Of a stretch of 64,000 nucleotides of DNA, positions 9,858-22,484 are shown piece after piece; the first letter of the stretch is position 1, and the number at the start of each line of letters is the position of its first letter. This DNA comes from Branchiostoma floridae. Its lineage: Eukaryota; Chordata; Leptocardii; Amphioxiformes; Branchiostomatidae. Both the position numbers and the translations under genes were made by a program. The stretch covers positions 15,587,569-15,651,568 of the forward strand of contig NC_049986.1 of the NCBI RefSeq assembly GCF_000003815.2, written 5' to 3'. A model generated the notes under the pieces. That model did not search any database. It saw nothing but the letters and a program-made list of their open reading frames with translations, and was not told the DNA's origin.

Positions 9858-10789
9858 GATCAAGGAGAGGACTCCCCCCATATCAAGCGCATTCCACACA
9901 ATCGGGTCAGCTCGTCTTGAGTCAACGTCAGCTTGTTTTGCCTTTTATACCTACTGCATTTCTTCTGTTTGGATTAAGAACGTCCTTTCTTTTTGAACTC
10001 ATAATTATAAGTAGTAATGAACCATTGTTCGTTTAGTCTTTTAGCATCTTTTTCTAAGTCAATACATTTCGAGCGCTGTATGCTTCTTCATCGGTCTATC
10101 TTTCTTACACTCCTTGTTTGTACCAGATGGGTACTGTGGTACTCCTTTTACTTCCTTACATTTCCACAACAAACCCACTTGTTGATGTCGATAAAGATTA
10201 GACATTCAGGTAATAAGCTTAGAAACAAGATATACCAAATGGCAGCTACTTAAGCAATTGGATACAATTTTGGAAAATCATATTCAGTTGCTTGAGAAAC
10301 TGCTATTTGGCACAACCCCACTTTCATTGTCATTGTGATTGGTAAAGTACATGCATCAATATTATCATTGACCATTACTTGGCATTCACTTTAGTGGGAA
10401 TGAGGCATCAGTATCTATGCGAAATTACTTATATCAGAAGCGGTCACAGGTCAGTTTTGGGGTGCGATATCAGATGAAAGTATATATCAACAGTACAAAA
10501 TACATTCAAGTGGTGCAAAAATAACCCATTTTGCTCTCGGAAATAAAGCTAAGATGCAGTCAAGGAAGATATGGAAACAGCAGAACAATAAGGGTTTGTC
10601 AAAGGGTAAAACAATTTACCCCCAAAATTTATATGTATTGGCAATATGGTTGAGTTATGGGTATCCTGTGTTTAAACAATATTTTGCAGTCAAGGGCCGC
10701 TAGGTGCTCTATTTTATGGCTCGGTCGTATGTCGCTGTACGACATTAAATTAGTAAGCTTCTAATCAGGCTAACAGTTAAACAACCATC
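9858..10789 (+). other. 3' flank of 14-3-3 copy 3
   Basis: No ORF of interest. Contains short blocks shared with the copy 1 flank and two weak poly(A)-like hexamers (near 10190 and 10543). Confidence 0.5.
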
Positions 10790-11270
10790 CTAAGAAGGCC
10801 CCCAGTTTGCGATCGATTGTGACAGCCCCTTTAGTCACACCAGTTTTCCTAGATACTGGCTCTGTTTTGCCCATGATAATATCTATAATTGCTTAGTCTT
10901 GTGGTGTTAGTACTAGTGTTGATTCATCGGGAATATATTTGGCTTGTGGGAAAAGTTGTTTTTTAACCCGGGAGAAAGTTCTATTTACAGATGTAACGTT
11001 GCCATTTTAGTCAGACCAGTTTAAACAGGTAATGGGTCTGTTTTGGCAATAATATGTGTATTTATGATTGGTTAGACTTTTGTAGTGTTAATGTTAAATT
11101 ATCGGGAAACTACTGTGTTTTGGTGGCCAGTACAGTAGGAAAAGTTGGTGTTTAGCTTTTAATAAAGCGTTCTTTCCAGATATGACTGTGTCATTTTTAT
11201 ATACTAGTAGTCAGACCACTTTCATGAGGTACTGTACTGGGTCTGTTATGCCCATGACATATCTAGCCTT
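10790..11270 (+). terminator. three diverged 3'-end modules behind 14-3-3 copy 3
   Basis: Units of about 170-195 bp repeat AGACCAGTTTTA-type text, GTACTGGGTCTGTTTT, GTGGTGTTA, ATTATCGGGAA and AAAAGTTGGTGTTTAGC. The second keeps the AATAAAGCGTTCT signal at 11161-11173. They are homologous to the modules at 5777-6115. Confidence 0.65.
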
Positions 11271-12034
11271 TTGATTCAGCTACTAGACTAAAGCAGGGGA
11301 GTTACAAATACATTCTAAAATGACCCTGCAGTTCCACAGCAACCTGCTGTGGGGCCCAAACCGTCAGCGCATTTGTCTTATGTCAACACCATTCTGCACA
11401 TACACATCAACACCAGAGTAAAGTCATAGGTTCTTCATTTGGTCGTTTTGTTCTCGCTGTTACTGCAAATGTCGAACATTGAGGACATTTAGCGGAATTC
11501 GAGTAAACTGCAATAGAAATGGTCGACATTTCTTGGTTTTACTGGAAAATAATAAGATACCGTCAGATGCAAGACTACAAGCCCATGAGGAAAACACAGA
11601 AATATTTGCCGAGTTCGAACCAATTTGGAAGAATGCTATATCAAGGTTTGTCTTTGTCTTACTATTTGTTCATACACAGATGTAGGGCTGCCTGTGCACT
11701 TTGTCATACTCATACTGGACAAAGTACGAATTCTGGACACAGAACCATTTTTTTGCATGAGGATTTAAAGAGGTCATCTACATTAGGGCACCACATCCAT
11801 CCCTCAACAGAGACGGGGGGCGCCATTGACTTTCTGTAAACTTATACTCCACTGTCTCACCGAGTCACGTTTTTTGCCTTGCTTGATAAAGATTGGAGTT
11901 GGTCAGTTGAAAATTTACGTCAGTGTATTTTTTGTGTTCGTTTTTTTCGCCATTTTTGACCAAAAATGGGTTCTGGGTTTCTGTTGCACGAAAAAGCAAA
12001 TTTAAAATTTTGCGCCAGCCCATTCATTTTGGGG
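11271..12034. other. no gene recognised
   Basis: Several overlapping short frames on the + strand at 11479-11839; none shows a known domain and they overlap in different phases, so no coding call is made. Confidence 0.4.
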
Positions 12035-12340
12035 TTACAAGTTGCAGATCAACTCTGATTCAATGTCCTTGGTGCTGAACGACCTTCGCCTAGTTTCACC
12101 GCTAATCCTGTAGACCAGACGGTACTTCATTGATAGCCCAATACAGTCATAAATGTAAATCCATGGATCTACAAATGACATTTTGTTATGAACGGAATGG
12201 AATGTTTGATGAAGTAGTACGCCGGTCTGATTGTCCTTACTACCGTCTTTGGCAGAGGGCCTTTTACTGATCATAATGTCCATAGTGATTTGGTCCAGTA
12301 GAAGACAGTTAATTGCACATCGGATTAAGGCACACTTCTG
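12035..12340 (-). pseudogene. possible 7TM receptor C-terminal fragment
   Basis: Read on the - strand the open frame includes HNKMSFVDPWIYIYDC and then KYRLVYRISGETRRRSF. This resembles the end of TM7 plus helix 8 of a rhodopsin-class GPCR, where (N/D)PxxY sits in a similar place (here DPWIY), followed by a basic tail. Nothing corresponding to TM1-TM6 was found nearby; the frame opens after a stop just beyond 12340. It may be a last exon, a relic or a chance match. Confidence 0.3.
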
Positions 12341-12719
12341 TTAACTGCACGGAATGCCAAAATATACTAAACCGATGCGGTCCAGCTAGATAACTTCACA
12401 TTGTTGCAACAATGCAGCCGCCAAGCCACGTAGTGAATCGAACACGAATCGAACCGTTTTTATTTGCAGTTCGAAGTGTTCCGCGGTTCTTAGTAACGTC
12501 GTTGCTAAGGAAAGGCTTGTCGCGTGACAGTTGGATGAAATTTCACCCGACTTTAACAGCTCTTTTAAACCTACTTGGTGGCCATTTTACAAAGATTGCG
12601 TTATATGTAAAAGAAGGGAACACCGTGTGCTCTCTGTATAAACCGTTTTTGTGGGATTTTATGGCAATTAAAGTTAGTTTCATGGTCATATTTGTTACAT
12701 AGTAAAATTAGCAAAATGG

Positions 12720-14210
12720 CGGTGCCGTACGGGGCAAAAATTTCGACGAATTTCACATTGAGGGCATTTGCATTACGCCCTCGATTCTATCTTTAATGAC
12801 TAGTGAATTAGATTTGTCGAATCTTCGACTACAAGTCATGTGAAGATCCTGTTGGTTTGAAATTTGGAAAGGTTTGAAAGTCCATGTCTATCGGGGTCAC
12901 CTTATCGACTGTTTTACGCGCAAATACTGCAAGTTGTTGGTGTAGCTGATTCGAGTACAGCTGGCTTTTTAACACAAGTTGCGGTACCGATGGACAATTC
13001 CGGTATTGTCAGAGGACGCACATAGAATAAAACAGTGTTGAGACGGACTGAATTAGCAAATGCTACATTGGTCTTACGACAATTAGGACGCAGATACGGC
13101 GGTGCGTGTCTGGCGCGGGCTCCGTAGAACGGGCGTTGACGCAAGGGAGGAAGCGTTCTTTTTTGAATGCCTTTGATGAGGTGCCCTCGCGCGATTGGGA
13201 AAAAAGCCCATTACAACCGCGAAATGGATATACCTACTGAAAGAAGAGAATTCGGACTATTTTGTGCACGAAATTTTCAGTTTGTTTTCAAATCTGTCAC
13301 GAGGTAAAAAAGCGTTGGAAATTGCACTAAAATCAACTGATTTCAGGTTATAAAATCAAATGGATACAGCTAGACAAATCTGTTAAAAATCCCAAGGAGT
13401 GAAGTGAGAAGCTTTAAAGTTGTATATGCGATGAAATGATGAATATAGATAGTTGTAAACTCAAGCAGCAAGCTTTCTTGCAAGTAGTCCCAACACCCGG
13501 GGGTCATGGAACGTAGAACTGTCCCAAAACGGCGCGCGGTTCGCTACGGCAGTCAGTTAGAACTTTTGAAGTTAGATTCATATCATCTCGGATTGGCATA
13601 TCAACTTGAAAGTTGGAATTTATATACAGGGGACCACTGTTAGCTTGGTTCCGGTCAAAGATTTGATATCTATGGGACGAAGACCTGTCCAGAGTCGATA
13701 ATTACTGAAAAAGTCAAATCGGGGCGTTCTATTCTGGAGTCAAAATTATGACATGGCTTCGCGCGGATTGGCGGCATTTGCATTACGCCCTCGAAATCTA
13801 TGATGAGTCTTATACCGACAGAAACTACAATGTTTGCTTTTTCTTGTGGTCTCAAAGTCCTGTTGGTTTGAAATCTACAACAGGTAAAAATATGAGGGTA
13901 AATTACACGAAAATCACGAGATTTCGGGCCGTATTTTTGACGGGAAAACGATACACTATCGGTTCAAAAATCCGTAGACATAACAAATGAGTCTAAAATA
14001 TTGTAAATAACTTGAAATTAGTAAGATAAAAGGTTATGTACTCCTGCGATAAGCTTTCCTGTAGGGGGTGTTGACGCCCGAAGTCATAGAACGGACTACT
14101 TTCCCTCGCGGAAGGAAAATAAAAAAGCCTCGAACTCTCGACGTGGCGTGGCGGCTGAATGATTGCACGAAATGCGCTTGAAAATGGGGTGTGCAATTAA
14201 ACGGCTGCGA
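12720..14210. repeat. diverged tandem duplication, non-coding
   Basis: Landmarks occur twice in the same order about 1 kb then 0.55 kb apart: GCATTTGCATTACGCCCTCG at ~12766 and ~13777, TCCTGTTGGTTTGAAAT at ~12848 and ~13858, and AAGCTTTC followed by a GTCATGGAACG / GTCATAGAACG motif at ~13471 and ~14050. No coding sense found. Confidence 0.6.
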
Positions 14211-14334
14211 CTGTTTATGAGAAAATTACGACAAACCGGAATCTCGTTCGATTGTTAATGATTTCTATGCAATAAAAGTTGCAGCGTTTTAGGATTATAT
14301 ATTTCAGTCTAGACTTCACGGTATCAGCTAAGTA

Positions 14335-14560
14335 CAGGTTACAATGTAAATTCCTCTGCTTAGACGTGATATAATTAAAGTAAGTTTACAGTACGTTTCT
14401 GTGCTTAGACGTGATACTAGTATACTCACAGTAAGTTTACAGTAAGTTTCTGTGCGTAGACGTGATATACTCACAGTAAATTTTCAGTACATTTCTCTGC
14501 TCAGGCGTAATATAGTCACAGTAAGTTTACAGTACGTTTCCCTGCTTAGACGTAATAAAA
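14335..14560. repeat. ~55-bp minisatellite, about 4-5 units
   Basis: Units share CACAGTAAGTTTACAGTACG, then TTTCTGTGCTTAGACGTGATA with small differences between units. Confidence 0.85.
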
Positions 14561-16104
14561 TTACTTCCAGAAAAAAGATTTGAATCGCAGTCACCGTAAT
14601 CCTCACTGCCTAATACATCAATCGTTGATGACGATCCTCTTCCTTATAGAATTATGCACTTGCGTTTAATACTGCAGAGAAGCAACTACGCATTGACAGC
14701 TTTACCATGCTACCTTTCCTTCTCTACTTAGGCGTTATATGATCACTCCCAGAAAGATGAATTGGGCAGATCTACTGTAACTCTAACTACTTAGTAGTAA
14801 TAATACAGTCAATTGCTGTAGCGCTGCTTTGGCGCCCTAATACTGGCGTTGTACACTAGATATTCCACCGTTAGGACTGAGACTGAACAGGAGTGACGCG
14901 AGCACCAGACGATAAAATGGAGTTTAGAACTACCGCCGCCAGTTGTTGATCAGTCTAAAGCGTGTGAGTTTCAAGAAACATCCAGCTATTTATCTTAGAG
15001 CCAAGCTGGTTAAATGTACAGAACCTTGCAACTTTATATTAATAATGTTTTCTCTCTTAGAATATATAGCCGTATAAAATATTGGTAACGTTTTTGTTTT
15101 TAACAGTGTAATAGTTTTGTTGTCTCGCTCGTTTTTGTGCCTTCAGCGATTTTCAAACCACAAGTCTTTGCTTTGGGGATATTTTTCTTTAGCTCCTCAT
15201 TCCGTAAGGCCCTTATTCAGCTACACGATCGACGACCAAAATCGGAGTTGTGTAACACTTGATTTCATATAAACTGATTTCATTGCATATGATGCAATGT
15301 CTATGTAAAATTTTATCTAACAATTTACACAACAAAGCGCAGAACACTTCACAGATTGTCTATGAAAATTGTTCAGCGATCTGTCATACATTTAGTCTCT
15401 CAGTTTTCTCAGTCTCAGTTAAAAGGGGACGTTATCCATCATTCTTTAAAGAACTGTACGTAATTTGATACATAAACTAACAACATGCATCAGCGTCATT
15501 CACGTCAGCACATAACCACTACGTACTGCCCATCAATGATATTGCGCAGGAAATTGACTTGATTATAGACTGGCGACAATTTTACGTTCAAAGCAATTTC
15601 TCTTTATTATAGCCTGATTTGCCGACGTGATTTCCCCCAGCGATTATTTGATCCAAAATGAAAATGAATTATTGTATAATCAGGTCATAACAACCAGTGA
15701 TGAACAGTGAAATTAGTTTCATCTGGCCCCTATCGTTTATATTAGGAATTTCTAACTGTTTTTTATGAAGAATTTCTGCCTCTTCGTTCATTGTGTTTCA
15801 TTTATCGTCATTTTTCCAGTGTAATTTTGTTTGTACTACTCGTAACTTGTGCGTGACCGAATAGATACTATAATATATGCTAACTCTCGATAATTAAGCC
15901 CTAATGTAAGTAACAAGTTGTTTTTCACATGACTCGGTAATTCTATCTGAGCATCGAGCAACTTGTTAAATGAGGTCAAAAAATCTTTAAGCATTTCCAA
16001 TTGAAACCTTTTCTATTATATGATTTTATTACATCCCTATAGCAAAGACAACATGTCACCTTCTGATTTATATATTCAGCTTCTTTTCAATCATGTTGCC
16101 AACT
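14561..16104. other. no gene or clear repeat seen
   Basis: AT-rich intergenic DNA; reading frames are short and show no recognisable domain. Confidence 0.5.
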
Positions 16105-16220
16105 TTATCATTACTGATTGGTATTACTAATTAGTATTACTAATATTGTTATTACTAATTAGTATTACTAATATTGTTATTACTAATTAGTATTACTAAT
16201 TCCTAGTAATAATTACTAAT
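16105..16220. repeat. TATTACTAAT-type AT-rich tandem repeat
   Basis: ATTAGTATTACTAATATTGT recurs with a period near 37 bp. The motif is partly self-complementary (ATTAGTAATACTAAT type). Confidence 0.85.
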
Positions 16221-17050
16221 TCACTGTCACTTGGTTATTAAATGAAATCAACGGTACCGGTTTATTTTTCTCTAATGAGGCCATACTGATTTGATATATG
16301 TTTGACAGTCTCTGGGCACCACAGAATTGAAGAGAGCGTGCGAAAAAAGGCGGGCAAAAACACTTCCTTTGTTACGAAGTCTAAATAGTCAGAAAGGTTG
16401 AAAAATGGCTTAATTAACGCACAGAACATGGTGTGAAAAACAATAATTTCTTTAGTTTTGTTCTCTCCCACCTTTTGTTCGATTTTAAAAGAGTTAATGC
16501 CTGTAGGTGATATCTCACTGCACGTGGGGCACCGATGCGACACCGCGGGGTTCGTTTACTGCGGCACTGTTATTTTCGCTTCTTTGTAATTAAGATATTG
16601 CTTAATACGTAAAAGTATGAATTAGAAGACAACAAAGTACACAAAGCGTAAGAAAATTCGTTCTTTATCTCTGAAATTCGCTGAGTAATCTTTCGAGCCC
16701 CGCAATGCCTTACCGGTGCCCCAAATGCAGTGAGATACCACCTTTTGTATCAGTGAGATACGCAAGCTGATGCCATCCTTATAATGAAGTTACTGCGGGC
16801 TTATTTCTCATTTAATGTTTTATTGGGGAAATCAATTGTTTCTCAGATAGGTCACGGTGGGTAACATTACGGGATCTCCTAAAAGATTGATTTGGTCCTA
16901 AAAATCAGAACGGCGCTAACTGGTTAAGATGGAAGGAGAGTAACAACGCATGTGCTGTGATTGTACGTCGAACGGCAAAAGCTGACAAACGGATTATCGT
17001 AGGCAAATGTTGTGTTTTTGGTCACCCGATTGACAATAGCAAAAACCTGC
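16221..17050. other. no gene seen
   Basis: One 93-codon frame on the - strand (16262-16543) has no recognisable domain or splice context; treated as chance. Confidence 0.4.
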
Positions 17051-17195
17051 TAACCTCCAAGCAGATCCTACCGTAGCTGCCAGAGGAATGAAGCCGACCT
17101 AGGAGTATGTATTGCTACCGGTACACACTCCTAGGCCGGCTTCACTCCGGCTTTTGATACTATCTTAGGCTACCGTAGGATCTGCTTGAAGATTA
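17051..17195. mobile_element. MITE, CTCCAAGCAGA-end family, member 2
   Basis: A 145-bp foldback starting TAACCTCCAAGCAGATCCTA and ending GGATCTGCTTGAAGATTA. An inner palindrome pairs GAAGCCGACCTAGGAGT with ACTCCTAGGCCGGCTTC. Directly flanked by AAACCTGC on both sides (left ending 17050, right 17196-17203), an 8-9 bp target duplication. Its right half recurs at 63030-63100. Confidence 0.8.
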
Positions 17196-17937
17196 AAACC
17201 TGCCGACCCTAGCTTTTTTGTGCAGACTGCTAGCAAGACAGAAATTTAGATCTGAGTGATAAGATTCAATACAAACCAGTAACTACCAATACAGGTTTTG
17301 CTATCTCAAATCTGTAATTGTTCATAGTTGCTATAACAGTTAATACGGTGACGTCACCGGCAGTTCTAAGCTCTGATTTGTTCATGACAGAAGAATAAAG
17401 AAAAAGAAGAAGAACACGCCAGCAAAACAATTTGTTTACCATCCCAGAAACGTACAAATACTGGTTCATTACCGTCTGGAATGACATATTTGATGAATGT
17501 GAAGATAATATCATAACTGGTGCAGACGATCAATGTTGATATAGAATCGTTACCGCCAAACGCTTTTTATCAGCCGTGGCTAGCTGTGAAATTGGGCCGT
17601 ACTCCCCAAAGATTTATACCAGCTAAAATCGAACATACGAGCTTTCGATGGTATTTGACTTCGACAAATGATGTATCTGACGCCATATCACGGGCGTAAA
17701 AGTTATCATTGCGTTACATTACGTCTCGGGGGTCTTCAAATGCGACAAATCACAAAATGCTGTTAGCGGTACATACTTATGGATTCTGTGAGAAATTTTG
17801 ACACGTACTTTTAAAGGATGTAATTGTATCGTTCCTTTTTCATGCTAATGTGTAACACTTAACGTGTGTAACAGCTTTGACATACACTGCGTCATTCCAC
17901 CATCTCATTCATATTCCCATGGTCATAGTTTCATTCA
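17196..17937. other. no gene seen
   Basis: Frames are short; no domain or repeat recognised. Confidence 0.4.
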
Positions 17938-18235
17938 TTCATGCATGCATCCATCCATCCATCCATCCATCCATCCATTCATTCATTCATTTATTTACTC
18001 ACTCACTCACTCACTCACTCACTCACTCACTCACTCACTCACTCACCCACTCACCCACTCACTCACTCACTCACTCACTCACTCACTCACTCACTCACTC
18101 ACCCACTCACCCACTCACTCACTCACTCACTCACTCACTCACTCACTCACTCACTCGCTTTCATTCCGTTCATATTCATTCACTCATGCATTCATTTATG
18201 CATTCGTTCATTCATTCATTCATCCATCCATTCAT
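17938..18235. repeat. (ATCC)n/(ACTC)n tetranucleotide array
   Basis: ATCC units, then ATTC, then a long ACTC run with CACC interruptions, then ATTC again. It is open in all three + frames as Ser/Leu/Thr/His repeats, an artefact. Confidence 0.97.
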
Positions 18236-18769
18236 TTTATTTGCAAAGTTCAAATATCTCAGAGGTTCGTCCCACCCGGTCTTGTAGTCATCGGAAGAAA
18301 ATAAGCGATCAATTCTACAGCCAACAGTTCGGACATCACTTTCTACAGGAGTGTAGTTTCAGATGGAGAATACCAGCAACTCTTCCAGCCTCATGGTGTA
18401 TCCTATGTCACAGAGTTAAAGAAGAAAATGTAGGGTTTGGTTATTTGTAGAGATTTGTCATGAACCTTTCTATGACAAATCATTAATCACATTCATTGCA
18501 TCATGAAAATTTACTATATATTACTGATACATATTAAATGGGTAACTTGCATACTAGTCTGGAATACGAAACGATTTGCTATGACGAGGAGATAGAACAC
18601 GTTACAGAACAGACACACATTCAGACCTACAGATTTACGTTCATGGTTTCATGGGCATTCCTGCGTGACTAGATCTCTAGTGCTGGTGTGTTACAACCCT
18701 GTCACATTTGGCGAAAATCGATCGGACGACGATTCTGCGGCAATCGCCCGAGCCTCGCTTATAATTATA

Positions 18770-19010
18770 ACTTTATTGTACATCAATTGTACAAGATACA
18801 AAGTATGACTTATATGGGATAGGGACGGTTTTCAGGTGAAAAATACGCGCAACCCTCTGTCGATCTTAAATATGGCTGATCTTCTATCGATACGCCCGAA
18901 GATCGTAGATAATATGACGCACAGGGGTATTACACAGCCGGAGAGCGAACTTTATTGCGCGACAATTGTAACAGGTGCAATGTATGGCCACTTGTGCATA
19001 CATAGCAGTT
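18770..19010 (-). mobile_element. two LINE 3' tails (reverse orientation)
   Basis: ATAACTTTATTGTACATCAA near 18770 and GCGAACTTTATTGCGCGACA near 18951 are each followed by a GTATGGCCACTTGTGCATAC-like stretch. On the - strand both end ...CAATAAAGT. Same tail as at 8385. Confidence 0.5.
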
Positions 19011-19218
19011 GGACTATGCTGATGTTGTATAACGATTTAAAGAATTCATGTGCTTCATGAATAACAATCTAACTTTGCATGATGATAGTCTAGCTAGAAC
19101 ATCATGCTAATGTATATCATGCAATATGTTAGGTCAGTAATGTATAACATTGTCTCCAGATCGTTTTTGGACAGAGGTGCAGATAAATTCGCCCATATAC
19201 TTGTATTATGTAGATATA

Positions 19219-19870
19219 TGAACAGGGCATGATAATATCATTTTGAATATCACTGTCTCTGAATGCGGCAATATCATCATTAGTTCCACATGCAATATGA
19301 CAACCCCTGCATGGTGTACATAGGAAAATATATCAAAGAATGACTAGACGCTAGAAATCCCTCCTAAAAGACCCTATTCACCCCATATTACATAGTAGTA
19401 CCCTAGTTTGTTTAAAGTACTAGAAGATTAGCCATATAGAACTGTAGTTGTGTATCAGTAGATGCCATGCTTTGTACCTTGTACAATTGTTGCGCGATAA
19501 AGTTATTGTTATGAACAGGGTATGATGATATCATATATTGAATATCTCTGTCTTTGTATGCGGCAATATTATCAATAGTACCACATGCAGTTTAAGGGTG
19601 AAGCGGGAATTATTATGAAAACAGGGCATGATGATATCATATTGAATACCTCTGTCTTGCGGTAATACCATCATTAGTTCCAGATGCAATTTAAGGTTGA
19701 AGCGGGGCCCGGGGTCAGCAGGAAGGCCGACAGGAACGGACTCACCCAATTTTTTTTTTGTGTTGGATATTTCAGTTTAACTTGCGGCAATATTATCATT
19801 AGTTCCACATGCAATTTAAGGTTGAAGCGGGGCCCGGGGGCAGCGGGAAGGCCGGCGGGAACGGTCCCGT
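19219..19870. repeat. ~105-bp degenerate tandem repeat, four copies, interrupted by a LINE tail
   Basis: GAACAGGGCATGATAATATC, GCGGCAATATCATCATTAGT and CCACATGCAATTTAAGGTTG recur at about 19219, 19512, 19618 and 19785. The last two carry a GC-rich end (GAAGCGGGGCCCGGGG). The gap between the first two holds the LINE tail at 19430-19510. Confidence 0.8.
19430..19510 (+). mobile_element. LINE 3' tail (forward)
   Basis: GAACTGTAGTTGTGTATCAG, GATGCCATGCTTTGTACCTT and ACAATTGTTGCGCGATAAAG. A second copy of the same tail is at 22485-22560. Confidence 0.55.
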
Positions 19871-20280
19871 CACGCGCCGCCATGCCGACTTGATGGATGG
19901 GCGCCGTGTAATCACCCGGTAAGGCGTATTACTACGCCGTAATGGCATCTGCATGCGAGCCGACCGTACCGGCACGTAAATTATCCCACCAGATTCACCT
20001 CGCAGCCGCGGCAGCCACCGGATGTTTTCCTTGAAGCTTGAGGAGAGGATTGCAGCTGATGGGAGAATCTTGAGGGGCGTTCCTTAGAGAAGGAGGTTGT
20101 AGGTGTGCCCCCAGACTGTAGAGATTCTAACTGCAGCGTGAGAACCGGACAATGTGTGCTCGTGTATGGAGGGAACCGTGATAGGGCATAGGATTGATCC
20201 GTTCCTGGGAAAAAACAGTGGCAGTAAAGTACCGGGAACCGGACGGGACGAAACTGTTGACACGAGGGCAGTGAACAAAG
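19871..20280 (+). promoter_or_regulatory. GC-rich stretch ending in a strong splice donor; possible 5' exon
   Basis: CpG-rich DNA after 19850 ends in AACAAAG/GTAAGTG at 20280/20281, a near-consensus donor. No start codon with a convincing frame was found, so a non-coding first exon is one option. A 129-codon frame on the opposite strand has no recognisable domain. Weak evidence. Confidence 0.25.
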
Positions 20281-21149
20281 GTAAGTGATGTTGCATAAAT
20301 CTAAAAAATGTAACGTTGGCATGTAGTAGCATCCGATGTACAGTTTTAAAACCCTGCTATAGTACCACAAAACTAGCGTATGAAGATGTTTTACAAGACC
20401 CAGAACGGTAATAACAGATTTTGGTGTTTGGTGGACCTCTCAGAATGGGAGGGGGACGAAAAGGCCTCTTCAAAATTCTATAATCAGATATAGCTCCGTT
20501 ATAATAGTGCTGCCAAATTGAGGATTAATATCATTTTGACATACTGTCTCAAGTACTGAGATGTAAATACATGTATGTGCAAACTCACGTTTAACACTCA
20601 TAAGAGTATGCTATATCATTGTTATATTACAATATGCACCGTGCATTGCATAACATAACGTGGATCTAGAAATACAATAAGCATTGGCCTAGATTCCCCT
20701 GCTGTGTTGTTAATGTCATTATTGACAAACTGACTGTCAGCAAAATCGAAGAAAAACAGCATACATCTAAGTGCTTATGCACGCTTTTGCGATTCTGACA
20801 CGCAGAGTTGCTATAATACAGTTAAGGAGAACCTTTGCCGTAATGCTTAACACAGATGGTTATCCACGAGCGACCGCGTTGAAACTCTGGCGAGGAGAGC
20901 GAAATTGACACAAGAGGGATCAATTTCATTTTCATCCCGCGGTAAAGGTTACGGAATTGTTGGACTAATAGATTTCATCCGTCCGGGGCGCGTGTTGGTT
21001 CCCAGTTCCCGGTCGGAAATTGAACAGATATCGCCGCCGAACATCAGTCATCCGACAAGGTTGTCCCGAACGACACATACGGCGCCTGAATATCAAAATA
21101 TGCGGAGTGGTGGGTTGGTCTGTTGATGATGGTTGGTTGGTTCGGTGAA
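20281..21149. other. no gene recognised
   Basis: Unique-looking sequence; slightly GC-rich near 20870-21090 but without a supported exon. Confidence 0.4.
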
Positions 21150-21325
21150 TATGCTGTTTCATTGGTTGGTTGGTTGGTTGGTTGGTTGGTTGGTTGGTTG
21201 GTTGGTTGGTTGGTTGGTTGGTTGGTTGGTTGGTTGGTTGGTTGGTTGGTTGGTTGGTTGGTTGGTTGGTTGGTTGGTTGGTTGGTCGGTTGGTTGGTTG
21301 CTTGGTTGCTTGGTAGGTTGCTTGG
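21150..21325. repeat. (GGTT)n tetranucleotide array
   Basis: About 35 GGTT units with late CTTG and TAGG variants. It is open as Trp/Leu/Val/Gly repeats, an artefact. Confidence 0.97.
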
Positions 21326-21414
21326 TTAGTCGCTTAATATCATCTCAAAACTTCTGGCTTTGAACTCGCCGAATGGTCAGATGTATAAGCCTTTCCAATG
21401 TTAAATCAAAATGC

Positions 21415-21590
21415 GGTCAATGAAACTGACCTAAACAAACCCGCATATTTCGAATGTCGCTGACTTAAGCAAAGCCACACATTTCCAATTGAACTGACCC
21501 TAAACAAATCCACATATCTCAAATGAAATTGACCCAAACAAATCCATATATTTCGAATGAAATGGAGCGTAACAAACTCGAATATTTCCA
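21415..21590. repeat. ~38-48-bp degenerate minisatellite
   Basis: Four to five units built on GAAACTGACCTAAACAAACC and CATATTTCGAATG, becoming less regular to the right. Confidence 0.7.
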
Positions 21591-22022
21591 AGAAGAACGC
21601 GCCGCCTGCTCATAATTGAATTTCTGGTTTGCCGTAATAAAATGGCCGCGAGGTCAATAGTTCACAGCCTTTTTCATGAAAATGAGTCTATCACGGCACA
21701 TAACAACCTTGACACCTTGCTCATATATTCCGCCCTGAAAAAGAGACCAAAAGGGGAGTTTCTAATAATTCTACATAGGCATTTGGAGTACATGATATAT
21801 ATTACTTAGGATAAAGTACGTTGGACTACGTTTTAAAGTATGGTCAATCCTATTATATCTAAAGATATTACCTGGAAAACCACGCGATAGAATGTACATA
21901 GTCCTATAACCTAGCGGTATATCAATCTTGCGGCCTTGCCTGCAGCTTAATGAAGAACAAATGACAAGACTTCCATGTACAGGTCCATATATATATGGAA
22001 CAGTTGGCCATATGGCATACAA

Positions 22023-22420
22023 TCTGTACCGTACTCACTCGTATCTGTCCTTGGTGCTGAAACCGTTGCATAACACATATGGTAGCAGATCGTCATCAGA
22101 CGTACAGAATGCGTACATTATATGGTACATAATGCTTGTTCCTGAGAGATGGGATCCCGGAAGAAACTAGAGGACTGACTGGACTTTATGTGATTCCTCC
22201 AAGGATATGTTGTAAAGTATGCAAGTACCGTACTCACTCGTACCTGGCCTTCGTGCTGAACCGCTGCATAACGCATATGGTGGCAGATCGGCATCAGACG
22301 TACAGAATGCGTACATTATGTGGTACATAATGCTTGTTTATAAGAGATGGGACCCAGACGAAACTAGGGTACTGACTGGACTTTATTTAATTCCTTCAAT
22401 GATATGTAAAAGTATCCATT
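22023..22420 (+). repeat. tandem duplication of ~197 bp
   Basis: Two copies begin at GTACCGTACTCACTCGTA (~22027 and ~22224). Both contain CAGACGTACAGAATGCGTAC, GGTACATAATGCTTGTT and ACTGACTGGACTTTAT. They lie just upstream of a LINE tail and may be a duplicated LINE 3' UTR module. Confidence 0.85.
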
Positions 22421-22484
22421 TATTGTAAATAAAAAAAAACCTTATCCCATACTACACACCCCTCCATTAGTTAGATAAGCCTTA

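Noticed and set aside
17864-18450. Long Ser/Thr/His/Leu repeat frames in all + phases
   Set aside because: They are translations of the (ACTC)n/(ATCC)n array and are open only because the 4-bp unit lacks stops.
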